This document shows positions 20,481 to 32,400 of a stretch of 55,785 nt of DNA, one piece after another (the first letter of the stretch is position 1; every line of letters begins with the position of its first letter). A model generated the notes under the pieces. It was given only the letters and a program-made list of their open reading frames with translations, had not been told where the DNA came from and did not search any database. Made by a program: the position numbers and the translations under genes. The DNA comes from Gnetum montanum (taxonomy: Eukaryota; Streptophyta; Gnetopsida; Gnetales; Gnetaceae): positions 3,496-59,280 of the forward strand of contig MNCI01004119.1 in NCBI GenBank assembly GCA_015680685.1, read 5' to 3'.

Positions 20481-23400
20481 ATGACAGGTTCAGTCGTAGC
20501 AGCTACGCCGAGCATGAAATTGCAGGCAGTCGCTGTTGTTCCAGCGAAGGTTTCCATTCTTCCAAAACCGGTACCGAGGGCTGCACTTGCACGCAGGGTC
20601 CCGCTTACGGTCAGACCTCTTCGTTCCGGAGTTTCTCACAGAAGAAGAAGGCAATCAGGCATGTTAGTTCTAATGAATGGCTGCCCACTTTGTTCATTTG
20701 CTCCCATACCTGTGAGTGTGATTCAGTTACTAGCTATCGTTTAGATTGTAATGTAATTGGTGGATTAATGTTTAAACAACTACTAAGTTAAATGAGACTT
20801 GTGAATGACAAGAGGGTTTAGGGCTTGCTGTGCTTATATGAAAGCAACTATGGATAATGATCTAGTCCGGTTGAACAGGGAATGGCATTATTGGAAACAT
20901 AATTAGGTAACTAGCCTCCTGAATGAAGCCCAAATCAAAATTTTACAATGACTAACTTGGGTAACTAGGTCCGACATATATGATAAAGGAGGACAGTTGT
21001 TATGATGGAGTAGGACGATAGGATAAAGTAGGACGATGTAAATAACGAATTATAAAGTCAAAATAATAAAGAAATTGTAAAATTGTTTATGAGTTAGATT
21101 TGCGATGTTTGGGTATATTTTTGCTTACTTTCTATGCTTCCTACTTTTTGCAAATTTCAGGATTCTTTGTTGTGAGCAAATCGCACTGATAAACCACAAA
21201 TAGAGTTTGAAATTTGTTTGCAAATTGTTTTTATTGCAACTTTGTACTAGTTTACCTTGTTCTTTTAGCATATATACTTGAAGGAAGTATATTTATATGG
21301 AAACTGGAAAATGAAACAAAGTCTCAATTCATTTTCGAAGAAAGTTGAAAACATCATCGATGTAATGGTCCAAGGAGATAAGGGTCAATTTGAAAGAAAA
21401 CAGTCAACAATTTAGAGTTAATAATATAATTCATTCTAATGTGAACCTGAGATGATGAGAGCCCATTTTTGCTATAGCAATTTGATTTCTCAAATGAGTA
21501 GGAATAGCTGTGAACAAATATTTTTGAATATTGGATAACAAACCTCCTCTAATAGAATGTATATTTATTGTCTAACATATTCAACTAGAGTTTAGTAAAG
21601 GCTCTCTTTCACAATCTTCTGGAAGAACCTTTTGTTTAAAGGAGGATTATCCATTACAATATTCCATGCTTGAAGCCATAATTTTCCTTGATGCAACCAT
21701 TTATTTTCTTATATAGTATTCATTATCTCATTAGCATAATTGAAGTTTTTTGTGTGGCTTAACTTCTGAGTACAAACAATAAATTGACAAAGGGTTTCAA
21801 CTTCAAGATGTATCAAATCTACTTCTAGAAGCAATATATCATAAAAAGTTTGTATTTTTTCTTGAATTTCATATACCAGAAACTGTTTTTGAACATGTTC
21901 TAATTTTTTCTAATTATGCATTGAAAGATTCCAGTTATGTGTTGAAACAGGTCTCCACTTAACACACCTATATAATAATACAAATTGGACAAGACTGTGA
22001 AAATGTTTACTTTGTTTCCTGCTACAATTATTTCTTAGTGCAAATAGAACTTACATACCCCTAGAAACTCTATGAACAATTAAAGTATTCCAACTATAAT
22101 TACTAATAAATTCAGCCCTCAAATATTTATAAGATTCACAAATGAAGTGTTATCTTAGTGGTAAGAGTCTTGATATGGAAACCCCACATCATAGGTTTGA
22201 TTCCAGTGGGTAGCACTGTGTTATAGATTTTTTAAAAAAATCATAAAAGAAACTTGCTTTGTCTGATATATCAAAGAGGGTTTCAGTGGCCACAATAAAA
22301 CAAATGCAATTTCTATTTCTAGTACCACAAATCAAAATTTTAGTTTTATCAATGTTGACTTTCATGCTAGAGTGATTGTAGTGGTCATGGAGAATTTGAA
22401 AAATGCAAATCTTGTTGGAAAAATGAAGACAAATACATTAATTGTTGTATTTCCTTTTATGTTGCATTTGATGTGGGGATGTGTTTTATCCCACATGTAT
22501 TAGGATTGGGGTTTGGTCCTCATGTTTCCTGATAAATAGGAGGCTTGGTGTTTTATCCCACATGTATTAGGATTGGGGTTTGGTCCTCATGTTTCTTCAT
22601 AAATAGAAGGCTTGGGGTAGCCTTTAGTGTGTGCTTTGAAGTGAAAGCATTGTATCAAGGTTTTACCTTGGAGACGTGAGTCTTGTTGGTGTTGATTTGA
22701 GATCTGTTGGAATAACAGATTGGGTGTTTGGAAAAGTTACAAGGACGGTTTGTGTCCTGAAGATTTGAGAAGAATAGAAGGCAGATCAACATTGTTGTGG
22801 AAGTAGGGTAAAAAGGGCCCGAACCACATAACTCTCTGTGTTCTTGTGCTATTCATTTTGCTTTCATTTGTTATCACAGCAAATGTTTGCTAGAGTTTAG
22901 AACATTTTGAGAGTGATTTATAGTGTTTCTTGACTTGCTACAGTGCAATATTTTGCCTCTAATGATTTATTCAGATCTGTAGGGTTCTAATAATTTCTCT
23001 AGAGCATTTGTAGTGTGTTTTCAGATCTGATTATAACAAATCTTGTATTTGAATTCGCAATTGAAGCCACATCATCTGCAAAGAGAAGTATGTTTAAAAT
23101 AATCAATTCACTGACACAACATGAATAGATGCATTTTGCATCCATTCCTACAATTCATTTATAAATATGCCACCAAAAAGGTAGGGGATAGAGGATGACC
23201 CACATTTATGTTCATTTTACTGAAATGTGAGTTCATTTTTGCAGATCCATAGTCTAGGGTAAGAGCGTTTTCCACAAAAGTTTCTTTAAATGATTGAGTC
23301 CTATAATATCCCACTACCGTGGAGGATTTCTAAATGAAGTATTAAAGTTCTTACTTCTTTTTGATATTTGTGTCCAAAGATTTCAAATTCATTGAGCAAA

Positions 23401-26400
23401 AGGACAAGAAATTAAAACATGGTCATCATCTTCTACATCCCACATCTAGGACATCCATCATAAGCAATCATGCCTAGAGCTCATAACCAAGCTTGGTTTG
23501 GTAATTCATTAGATATAACCTTGTTTATAAGTAATTTGAGTCTTCGTGTTAGAGTATTACATCACAATTTACCATAGACTAGTTCATGGTTGCTAGGATA
23601 GCTTCATTGATAAATGCATTTTGTCTTGTAACTGGCTTCATCTGTGCTTACCCATTGAATATACTACTATTTTATAGTTTTTTTTACCTCTCCAAAAAGG
23701 AGACGTATTAATGATTCTTGAGGCTAAGTGAAATAACCTTGTTATACAAATATTTGGCCGTTACAACTTGAATCCAGGGCTTATTTTTATTCACAATCTG
23801 CCAAGCAAGCTTACCTAGAATCTCTAAATTAAGCCCTTCTAAGTGATTTAGAAGCACTAAATTAAGCCCTTCTAAGTGATTTAGCCCCCAATGAGCAGCC
23901 CAAGGTTTACAAATAATCTTCTAAGACTTGTTATGATAGGTTCTAGACATTGATGTGAACTAAAGAAAACGAGTGTTCAAATTTTTACAAAATGGAGATT
24001 TTGCTTTTTGGTGCTTTGTATAACTGAAAAAGATATAAAGGCATGCATTGGCTGAGTCACCTTACTATTTGAAGTCAGCCTTCTTGAGACAACAATTTTC
24101 CTTTAGAAGTAGTCATATAGAAATATTTGTCAATCATCATTCATTGTTGTTTCATCACGTTATCTATTGTTAAGTTTTTCCCTTTTTATGTCACTTCAAA
24201 AAGCACACAACCTTTAGGAATGAAGTCCGTTTTTGTCCAACAAATAACTTCCTTATCTATTTGACCGTGGGTAAGGTATCATATACCTCTGCAACTTGAA
24301 ATGATTTACAGTTTTCCATAACCAATATCATCTTTTTGAGATTTTATACAATAATTTTTCATCCATGTACTGACCTTTTGAAGTCTTTTTCATGTTGCCA
24401 AAGCACCAATAATATGCAGTCCTTTTAAAAAATATTCTACTTGGTTTTAAATATTTTGCAGTGAGCTCGTAATCATTTTAACCCATGCAAAATTCTCACT
24501 CATAATCCTGTGTGTGAACTTCAAATAATTTAGTTTTTAAAGCTCTTGTCTACCACATTCTCATGGTGAACATTCTGTATCCCAATCCAACAGATGGATT
24601 TTTCATCTTCTTGGAATCTTGCCTAAAAAATCATTTTAATTTCTTTAGTCTCTTGACTATCTTGACTATCTCCGTTGGCATCCATATATATAGGTTTCAA
24701 ATTTTATTATTTTCAAGAACTTGTACAGGTAAATCTCATTATGTAAGTCAGATTCTGTTTCCAAGCTTATACATTCCCTGATATGGTTATTTTTAATTTT
24801 TAAAACTCAGTGTCCTAACAATGCGTTCCAAATTTTATTTGTGTATTATGTTTTACCAATCCCATGTCCAGTGCTCTCTCATATCTTTATAAAATGCTGG
24901 TATGTCCTTCCATGCTTATGTTACTCAAATAGTAAAGTACACAATTTGCATGTGAGAGGTATGCTGATTAATAACCTGCATTTCTAAATAAAATAACATG
25001 CTTGAGTTTCAATTAAAGATGGCCGAAACCCAAAAGCATGCATCTTCTATAAAATGAAATTGCTGCATAGTTTAGAAAAACTAACAGTGACTTTGGCAAG
25101 CTGAACATTCCCTTGTCTTTTTACGTTTACTTTTATTTTCTATTCCTGGTTATCTAGCAGATCTCTTCCAGACTCTTTTGTGCATGTATATTCATTGAGA
25201 AATTGATATGGAATTGCAGTTATGCAAGGTAAATGGGTTCAGCATGGACATCAAAGTTATACAGGTGGTGGTGCGATAGCTGCACAAATGAATCTCTTTG
25301 AGCGTCTTGGGAGAGTAATAAAGGCAATATTTGTAAACCATTTTCTCCCAGTATTTTTTTTGAAAGATATTTCACCAGATTGTAATACATTTGTTGAGAT
25401 AGTTCTAGTTTTATCTTTGTTAACTAAGTGCTATTTCTTTCCTTAATTACAGTCATATGCCAATGCCTTTATAAGCAGCTTTGAAGACCCAGAGAAGATG
25501 CTTGATCAAGCTGTTTTGGAAATGAATAATGATCTGACAAAAATGCGGCAAGCAACTGCACAGGTATTATGAAACTGAAACTGTTTTAAATTACATTTAA
25601 GACTCAATGGATCTATTAGAGCAGTTCAGTTTCAACAATTTTTTTGCTTTTCACATAATGCTTATATATTGCAATAGTGGCCTATTTGGATTAAACCTAT
25701 GACATGTAGAATGCAAGCTATGTGCCTTAGCCAATATGTTACATGCCTTGATTATCTCTCCCTTGAAAAGTGATTATTAAATTGGAAACATGAGCTCAAG
25801 AAGTTAGGGATAGTGGTTATGTTTATTTCTTTTGTGTTAAAAATTATTAACCATTTAGCTTCCTTTGACCTGTAAGGTTCTAGCCTCTCAGAAACAGCTT
25901 GAAACCAGGTATAAAAATGCAACGAAAGCTTCAGATGATTGGTGAGTGTACTTTGTAGCTTTTTGTTCAGGTTTTATTGTTTCTGTTTAAAAATGCTTTT
26001 AAATTACACTCTAACTGGCAAGGTATTTCAATTACTGCAAATATGATTAGGTATCGTAGAGCAAAACTTGCCCTAGAGAAAGGTGATGAAAATCTTGCTC
26101 GTGAGGCTCTTGTACGGCGGAAAAGCTTTGAGGTAAATTTTCAGAAACTTTCTTTCTATTTGTTACAGGTAATCATCAGTGATGTTAATTGGCATGCAAG
26201 CCAAGGTATAAATGATAAAGAACAGTAAGCAAGCCAAAGTATCAATGATAAAGAACGGTAAGCAAAACAGTGGTCAAATATGAAATATCTGCCTTGGCCT
26301 GTCGTTCACCCACATTCTCCCCCCTGCCACCCAAAAAAAAGAAAAAAAATAAAAAAATTCCAATCCTTCAGTTTTGACCACAACATTTCTGTGAGTTTCA

Positions 26401-29400
26401 ACCCTGATATTCTCAAACCTCAAGAGAAAGAATTAAAAGGCATCACACTGCTGACACAGCAACTTCAGAGAATCAATCTTGCATCCAAGAATCACCCAAT
26501 CACATAATACAATTTAACTTGACAACTAAACCCTTACAAAGGATTTAGATAATTACTTATAATTATAATCCTGAAGTCACATTAACATTGAATGCCCTGT
26601 TTTGCAGCAATATATTAAATAACTCAGCGTGGTTCGTTTTCCTAGCCACATTCAACATTGTCAAATAATGTAACCTTAAAATCGAAACAGGCATAAAGCA
26701 TGGCTATTAAAATACTTTGTCATTTGACTTTGCATTCAACAGAAACTGCTGAGTTTTTGTAGCATGAAGTTATGAGGCAGCTTCATTTAGAAAAGCAGTT
26801 TGAAAAAAAAAGAAAAGAAAAAGTAAGAAGAGAAAATTGCTTTCAATATTTGCTTATCTGAAATTCTGAATATGGCTGTTTCAAGAGAATTGAGATGACA
26901 CTATTTTAATTTTTATGTTTAGCTATGGTCATGGTTACTATACTGTTATTACACAGGCTTGCATCTTATGTACTTTACTTAAAGGCACAAAAACATTTCT
27001 ATATGAATTGCGGTGAATGCAAAGTCTAAATGCTATCTGTGTACTTTTTGTTTCCTTTTATAGTTTTATTATTATTAATTGTTGGTTTCAGTTTATTGGT
27101 GATATCCTATCGTCATTGTATCATTGAATGTTTACATCTTTCTAATTTGAATGTGAATTTTCAGGAAAATGCAAAGAACTTACAGAGTCAACTTGAACAA
27201 CAAAAGGATGTTGTGGATAAGCTACTCTCAAACACCAAAGTAAGATACCTTGTTGCATTATTTTTCACTAATGTCTTTTAAGGAACTATTTCTACCTTTA
27301 TGCAGTGTCTAGCATAACAGCATCTGATCAGTAGACTCTAAAGTTGCTTCTTGCTAACTACATAGTTGTTTTTTTAAAACTGAGCATAAACAAACTTATT
27401 TGTTTTACAGATATGTAATATTGTTAAAATTTCAATTCTTTATCAATGTAGAAATGCCTTTTTTTCTTTGGAGAAACAGTTGGGGTTCTATTAACAAAAG
27501 AAGAGTACAAGTGTACAAAAAAGGGGGAGTGAGGACAGAGCTCACACCAAAAGGGAAAAAATAGTAAAAGAGGTGGAAGGAACCCACAGGTATCATATTA
27601 CTGAGAATCACATTTTCTTTCAGTCCTTTCAACCAATCAGTATCTACCAGCCATTCATAGACAGGTAGTTCAGCTTTGACTATCCTCCTGCACACAAACC
27701 AAGACAGTTGGGCACCCATTGATTCCAAGTTCTGCAGGATTGGATCTAGTTGGAAGAATGCTTGGTATAAAGAACTCCTTGGTCCATTTTGGGCCACTAT
27801 ACCCCAAGGGGAGGACAATGCTGTCATTCATTGTCAATAATGACCAGCGTACTTACAACAATTACAAATCACTGCTGGCCAACGGATTGGGTGGTGGGGG
27901 TGGGGGGTGGTGTGTGATTGCTGTCCCAAAGCATATCACCCAAACCAACAGCAAAATAACAGACATACATTATGGGGTAGAAAACACCCCCATCTATCCT
28001 AGAGTTAATTGATACAAAAAAAACTAGAAGGACTTCTATATCCCAAGACCTGTTGACTGAAACTTTTGAAAAGTTGACTATTTAAATTACATCATTTGGA
28101 GAGGGTAGAAAAGCAAAGGTGCAAAATTCTATATTCTCCTTGTGGAGCAAGGCCACCATCTTGCAGTCTGCCTTTGAGTGCATAAAAGCATGTGTCTCAT
28201 TAGCCTCTGGAGTTGGGCGAAATGATCCTCCCTTTCCTCCTTAGAAAGATCATGACCATTATTATTTGGATGCGAAAGAGCCTCCTGGTGTTTGATGTGT
28301 GAATGTGCTGACTGTTGGAATTAAAGTTAATTTCCATCTCTAGATAAGGACATTAGCCATTCTGCAGCCAAAGGCAGGCATTTGACTTAAGAGCCTTGCA
28401 ATATGTGTCCTCCATGTTCCTCTGCTCTTATTCATTAATCCTTCTTCTTTGTTCCTCCTGCTCAAGCCTTTGGAGGGACTCTTCCTGCTCTAGTCGAGCT
28501 TGTCCTGAATTTGAATTTCTTCTCTTCAGCCTCCCACTGCCTTTGCTTGTCCTGTTGTTGCTGAAAGCTCTCTTTCCTTAGTTCCTCTCTAATCTGTCTC
28601 TTGATGAATTCCCATTTAATTTGCTGCCTCTTCTCTGCCTTGTATTTAATTGAAAGTTCAATATCCTCGGTGGCCTTGTTAATCATCTTCTTGGCTCTCT
28701 TGTTAGCTACCTTCTTAGTTGCTTCAATCTTCACTACCAATTCGGCCTGTGCACATTCTTTAGCTGCTCTCTCTCTGTTACCCTAATGTTCTCTTTTGCC
28801 AATGCTTAGAGCTCTTGTTTGATCTTCACTTTAATCTTCCTTGGCTTTGTGGAAGATTTCCTCCTCAATAGCCTTCTACAAGTTGGGTTCTAGCTATTTG
28901 TGGTAAGTAGAATCCATCCTTGCAACTTTGTTCAGCTTGTTTCCTCCCAAAGGCACATCCCTTTGCATGTTATTTGTCCCACTAACCCTCAAGAAAATGT
29001 CTGCCCATACCCCTTTATCGAAAAGGAAGGCCTAGTCTGTGTAGCAAAAATACAAGTAGACCTCCAAACATAGGCCACCCTGAAGCAACCCACTAGGTTT
29101 GACTAAGGAGGTGGCATCACCGGTGTCACCCTACCTTTTTCAAGTTTAATCTTACTCATTGTCCATAGGGCAAGATTGAGCCCTGAATGCTTTGTGTTGG
29201 AAAAATGAAGACAAATACATTAATTGTTGTATTTCCTTTTATGTTGCATTTGATGTGGGGATGTGTTTTATCCCACATGTATTAGGATTGGGGTTTGGTC
29301 CTCATGTTTCCTCATAAATAGAAGGCTTGGGGTAGCCTTTAGCGTGTGCTTTGAAGTGAAAGCATTGTATCAAGGTTTTACCTTGGAGACATGAGTCTTG

Positions 29401-32400
29401 TTGGTGTTGATCTGAGATCTGTTGGAATAATAGATTGGGTGTTTGGAAAAGTTACAAGGATGGCTTGTGTTCTGAAGATTTGAGAAGAATAGAAGGCAGA
29501 TCAGCATTGTTGTGGAAGTAGGGTAAAAAGGGCCCGAACCATATAACTCTCTGTGTTCTTGTGCTATTCATTTTGCTTTCATTTTGTTATCACAGCAAAT
29601 GTTTGCTAGAGTTTAAAACGTTTTGAAAGTGATTTATAGTGTTTCTTGACTTGCTACAGCGCAATATTTTGCCTCTAATGATTTATTCAGATCTGTAGGG
29701 TTCTAATAATTTCTCTATAGCATTTGTAGTGTGTTTTCAGATCTGATTATAACACTTTGATGGATTTTCCTTTTGTAGGAAAGCCAGGAAATATTTTGGA
29801 ATATTCACCTTGCGATGCAAAAGGAGGCATTTCAGAGAAGAGAAATGCATATCATTAAGCTTTGAATAATTCCTCGATTGAACAAGGAAACCTTCCATAA
29901 CCTCAGAACCCTGCTGCCAAAGCGGTGGCAATGATGACTTTAAAACCTATGCACCAACAGAAGTAGGGACCCCCTAAGGGAAAAATCAACTGCCTCTCAT
30001 AACCCTTTGGTGTTAGGCAAAATAATCTTACCTTCCATAGGAAGCTTCAACATATTTGTAATTGCCTGCTTTAAAATAGGCACTTGAATCTCATGGAATT
30101 CACTGGATTAACCCTTCCATTTTCAGAAGAACGAGGAAGCGTCGAAGTTCCTTTCTCCTTGTAAAAGCAGCAAACAGTTGTTCCACTCCACAATGACCAG
30201 GAGGCTCCGATATCCGCTGATTTTGTATAAAAGGGGCACAAATTGGTTTGAAAGTTGGTGTCAGTTCCATTGTATCCAACACCTCCTGCCACATGCAACA
30301 AGCAAAAGCAACCAACGCATGTAGTGAGGGGAGTGGCATCGACTAAAACAAGAGCCATTCCTAGCCTTCCAACTTGTCTAGGCCAAAATAGTCTAAAAGC
30401 TATCTCTTGTGAAATTATGGGAGTTGGAAATGTCCACAAAGGCCTAGACCTTATATCTATAAAAGCAAGAGTGAATAAGATGTTTGGTTGTCTTGGTTAC
30501 ACCATCTGTTCAAATAGCACAGTAGTCATCAATGGGAAGGCTTTTGTGAATCAAAAATGACCTTGTAGGAATGGTATCATTCTTTAATAACCATCCAAAT
30601 ATTTTTACCCTTTCACATAACATCCCATCCTAGAATTTTGCCATACTTTGCAATAATTAGTTTTTTAGTAGTACAACGTTGGCCCACCCAGAGCTCAATA
30701 ATCATGGTTTGATGTTTACAAATTGATGTCCAAAGGCAAGAATATAATGTGTTAAAAGATCAAGGGACTTAGTTGTGAGACATGATTTTAACCAAGAGTG
30801 CCTCATCATGATCGTGAATGCATTAAAAATATGAAATTGCCTTGGAGAACACAATCTTCAAATTTGGGAATCCAAAGCCTTCCACATTGCTAGGGCCTAG
30901 AGATGTTTTCCCATTTAACAAGATGAGCTTTGGCTCCCCTTTTTTCTCTTGACTAAATAAAGTTTTTAATAACAAAATTTACCTTTTGAATAACCTTCAT
31001 TAGCAGCACACATATGGAGGCAACATACCTAGATATAGTGGCCAGCATTGAGGAGGCTAAAAGGACCCGCTATTTACTATTCAAAAGCCTGGATATCCAA
31101 CATTTGACTTTGTGGTGGATCTTCTGAATTAGCCCTCTTCAAGTACTTATTTGATTCGAATTAACTCACAATATACCAAGGTAGGAATCATCCTGCCCCT
31201 TGCCCCAATACACACAATGTTGTTGACATCTTCCCTCATCTATGCTGGGGTATTAATAAAATGTGCAGGGGACTTATTCCAGTTGATGGCCAGACCAAGC
31301 TCCTCCTCCAAACTTTGCAGGGCCTTGTTGATGGACTTGGCCTTTGAGATTAGAGCTTTCATGGTTAGCATGGCATCATTTGCATAATGTTTGACCAAGT
31401 TCCTATACCCCACCACCTGAATCCCCCTAACCCTAGCAGGCTTAAGACAGCTGTGCATTGTATCCATGGCAATGATGAAAAGATAGGTGAAGGGAGGGTT
31501 CCTTTGTCTCAAACCTTGTTGTGGGTTTAAAAAACCCCTCAATTTACCATTAAAGTTCATGGAATAAGCTTTGGGATTTTGAATGTTAATTCACGCCTAA
31601 ATAAAATGTGGGTGGAGTACTTTTCTTGGCAAAATCTTCCACAAGACACTCCAAGATAGAGAATCATATGTTTTGCCAATGTCTAGCTATAGGAACATAC
31701 CTGGAGATTTACGTTTAGAGACAGAGTGCATGAGCTCTTGATTGAAAATGATTTGATCTTGACTTAGATGACTTGGCACAAAGCCTTCTTGATACTCCTT
31801 GATCACTTTATGCAAAAGAGGAGCCATGCAATTAACAATCACTTTCGAGAAAACTCTCATCAAGATGCAACATAATTCAATGGGCTTGTAATGAGATGGG
31901 GCAATGAGGTCATTCTGCATGTGGACAAGGATAACCCAAGAACAATTAATTTCTTTACACACTTGGCTCCATTTCAACATCAAGTTAAAAGCATCTAGTA
32001 GATTGTTTCCTAATAGGTCATAGAATTTTTGGAAAAACTTGATGGGCCACCCATCCAGGCTTGTGCTTTACCTGGTCTCATACTAGAAAAAGCCTCCCAA
32101 ATGTCTTCACTAGTAATAGGGGCTGCCAGGCCCTCATTATCATGGTTGTCCAAAACTTTTTTAATATCCACCAAAATCCTTGGAGTATTCGACTACTCCA
32201 AACTGACTTCTAGAAGCGTTCCATTTCCCTTACAATCTCATCCTCAGTGGCAGTAACTCTTTCCCTGATCTGGATCATATGGATATGCTTGGAACTGTTA
32301 AGAGTCTTGGCCACCATGGAAAAATTTTGTATTTTTCCCCCTTCTTTTAACCATGTCACTCAGGATCTCTGTTTACAGTACAACATCTTATCTGAGTGTA

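Larger units (their letters stand above)
21560..23560 (-). mobile_element. Decayed LINE reverse-transcriptase fragment in VIPP1 intron 1
   Basis: Reading the minus strand, [10 protein letters not shown] (about 23170-23210) and [14 protein letters not shown] (23045-23085) are the two hallmark motifs of a non-LTR reverse transcriptase. [18 protein letters not shown] continues on the other side of the solo LTR at 22413-23038, so the LTR entered the RT domain right after the catalytic FADD. A CPRCG-type cysteine patch near 23440 lies on the unexpected (upstream) side and may belong to another fragment. Outer limits are approximate. Most of intron 1 beyond it (20712-21560, 23890-25200) shows nothing I recognise. 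Confidence 0.65.

Noticed and set aside
22146-22220. Functional tRNA gene
   Set aside because: Box A and box B are present, but the acceptor and anticodon arms do not fold convincingly, and related decayed copies are nearby, so a SINE is likelier.
30071-30439. A host gene in VIPP1 intron 6
   Set aside because: Several frames overlap and lie at the decayed end of a LINE; no start, family or splice structure supports a gene.
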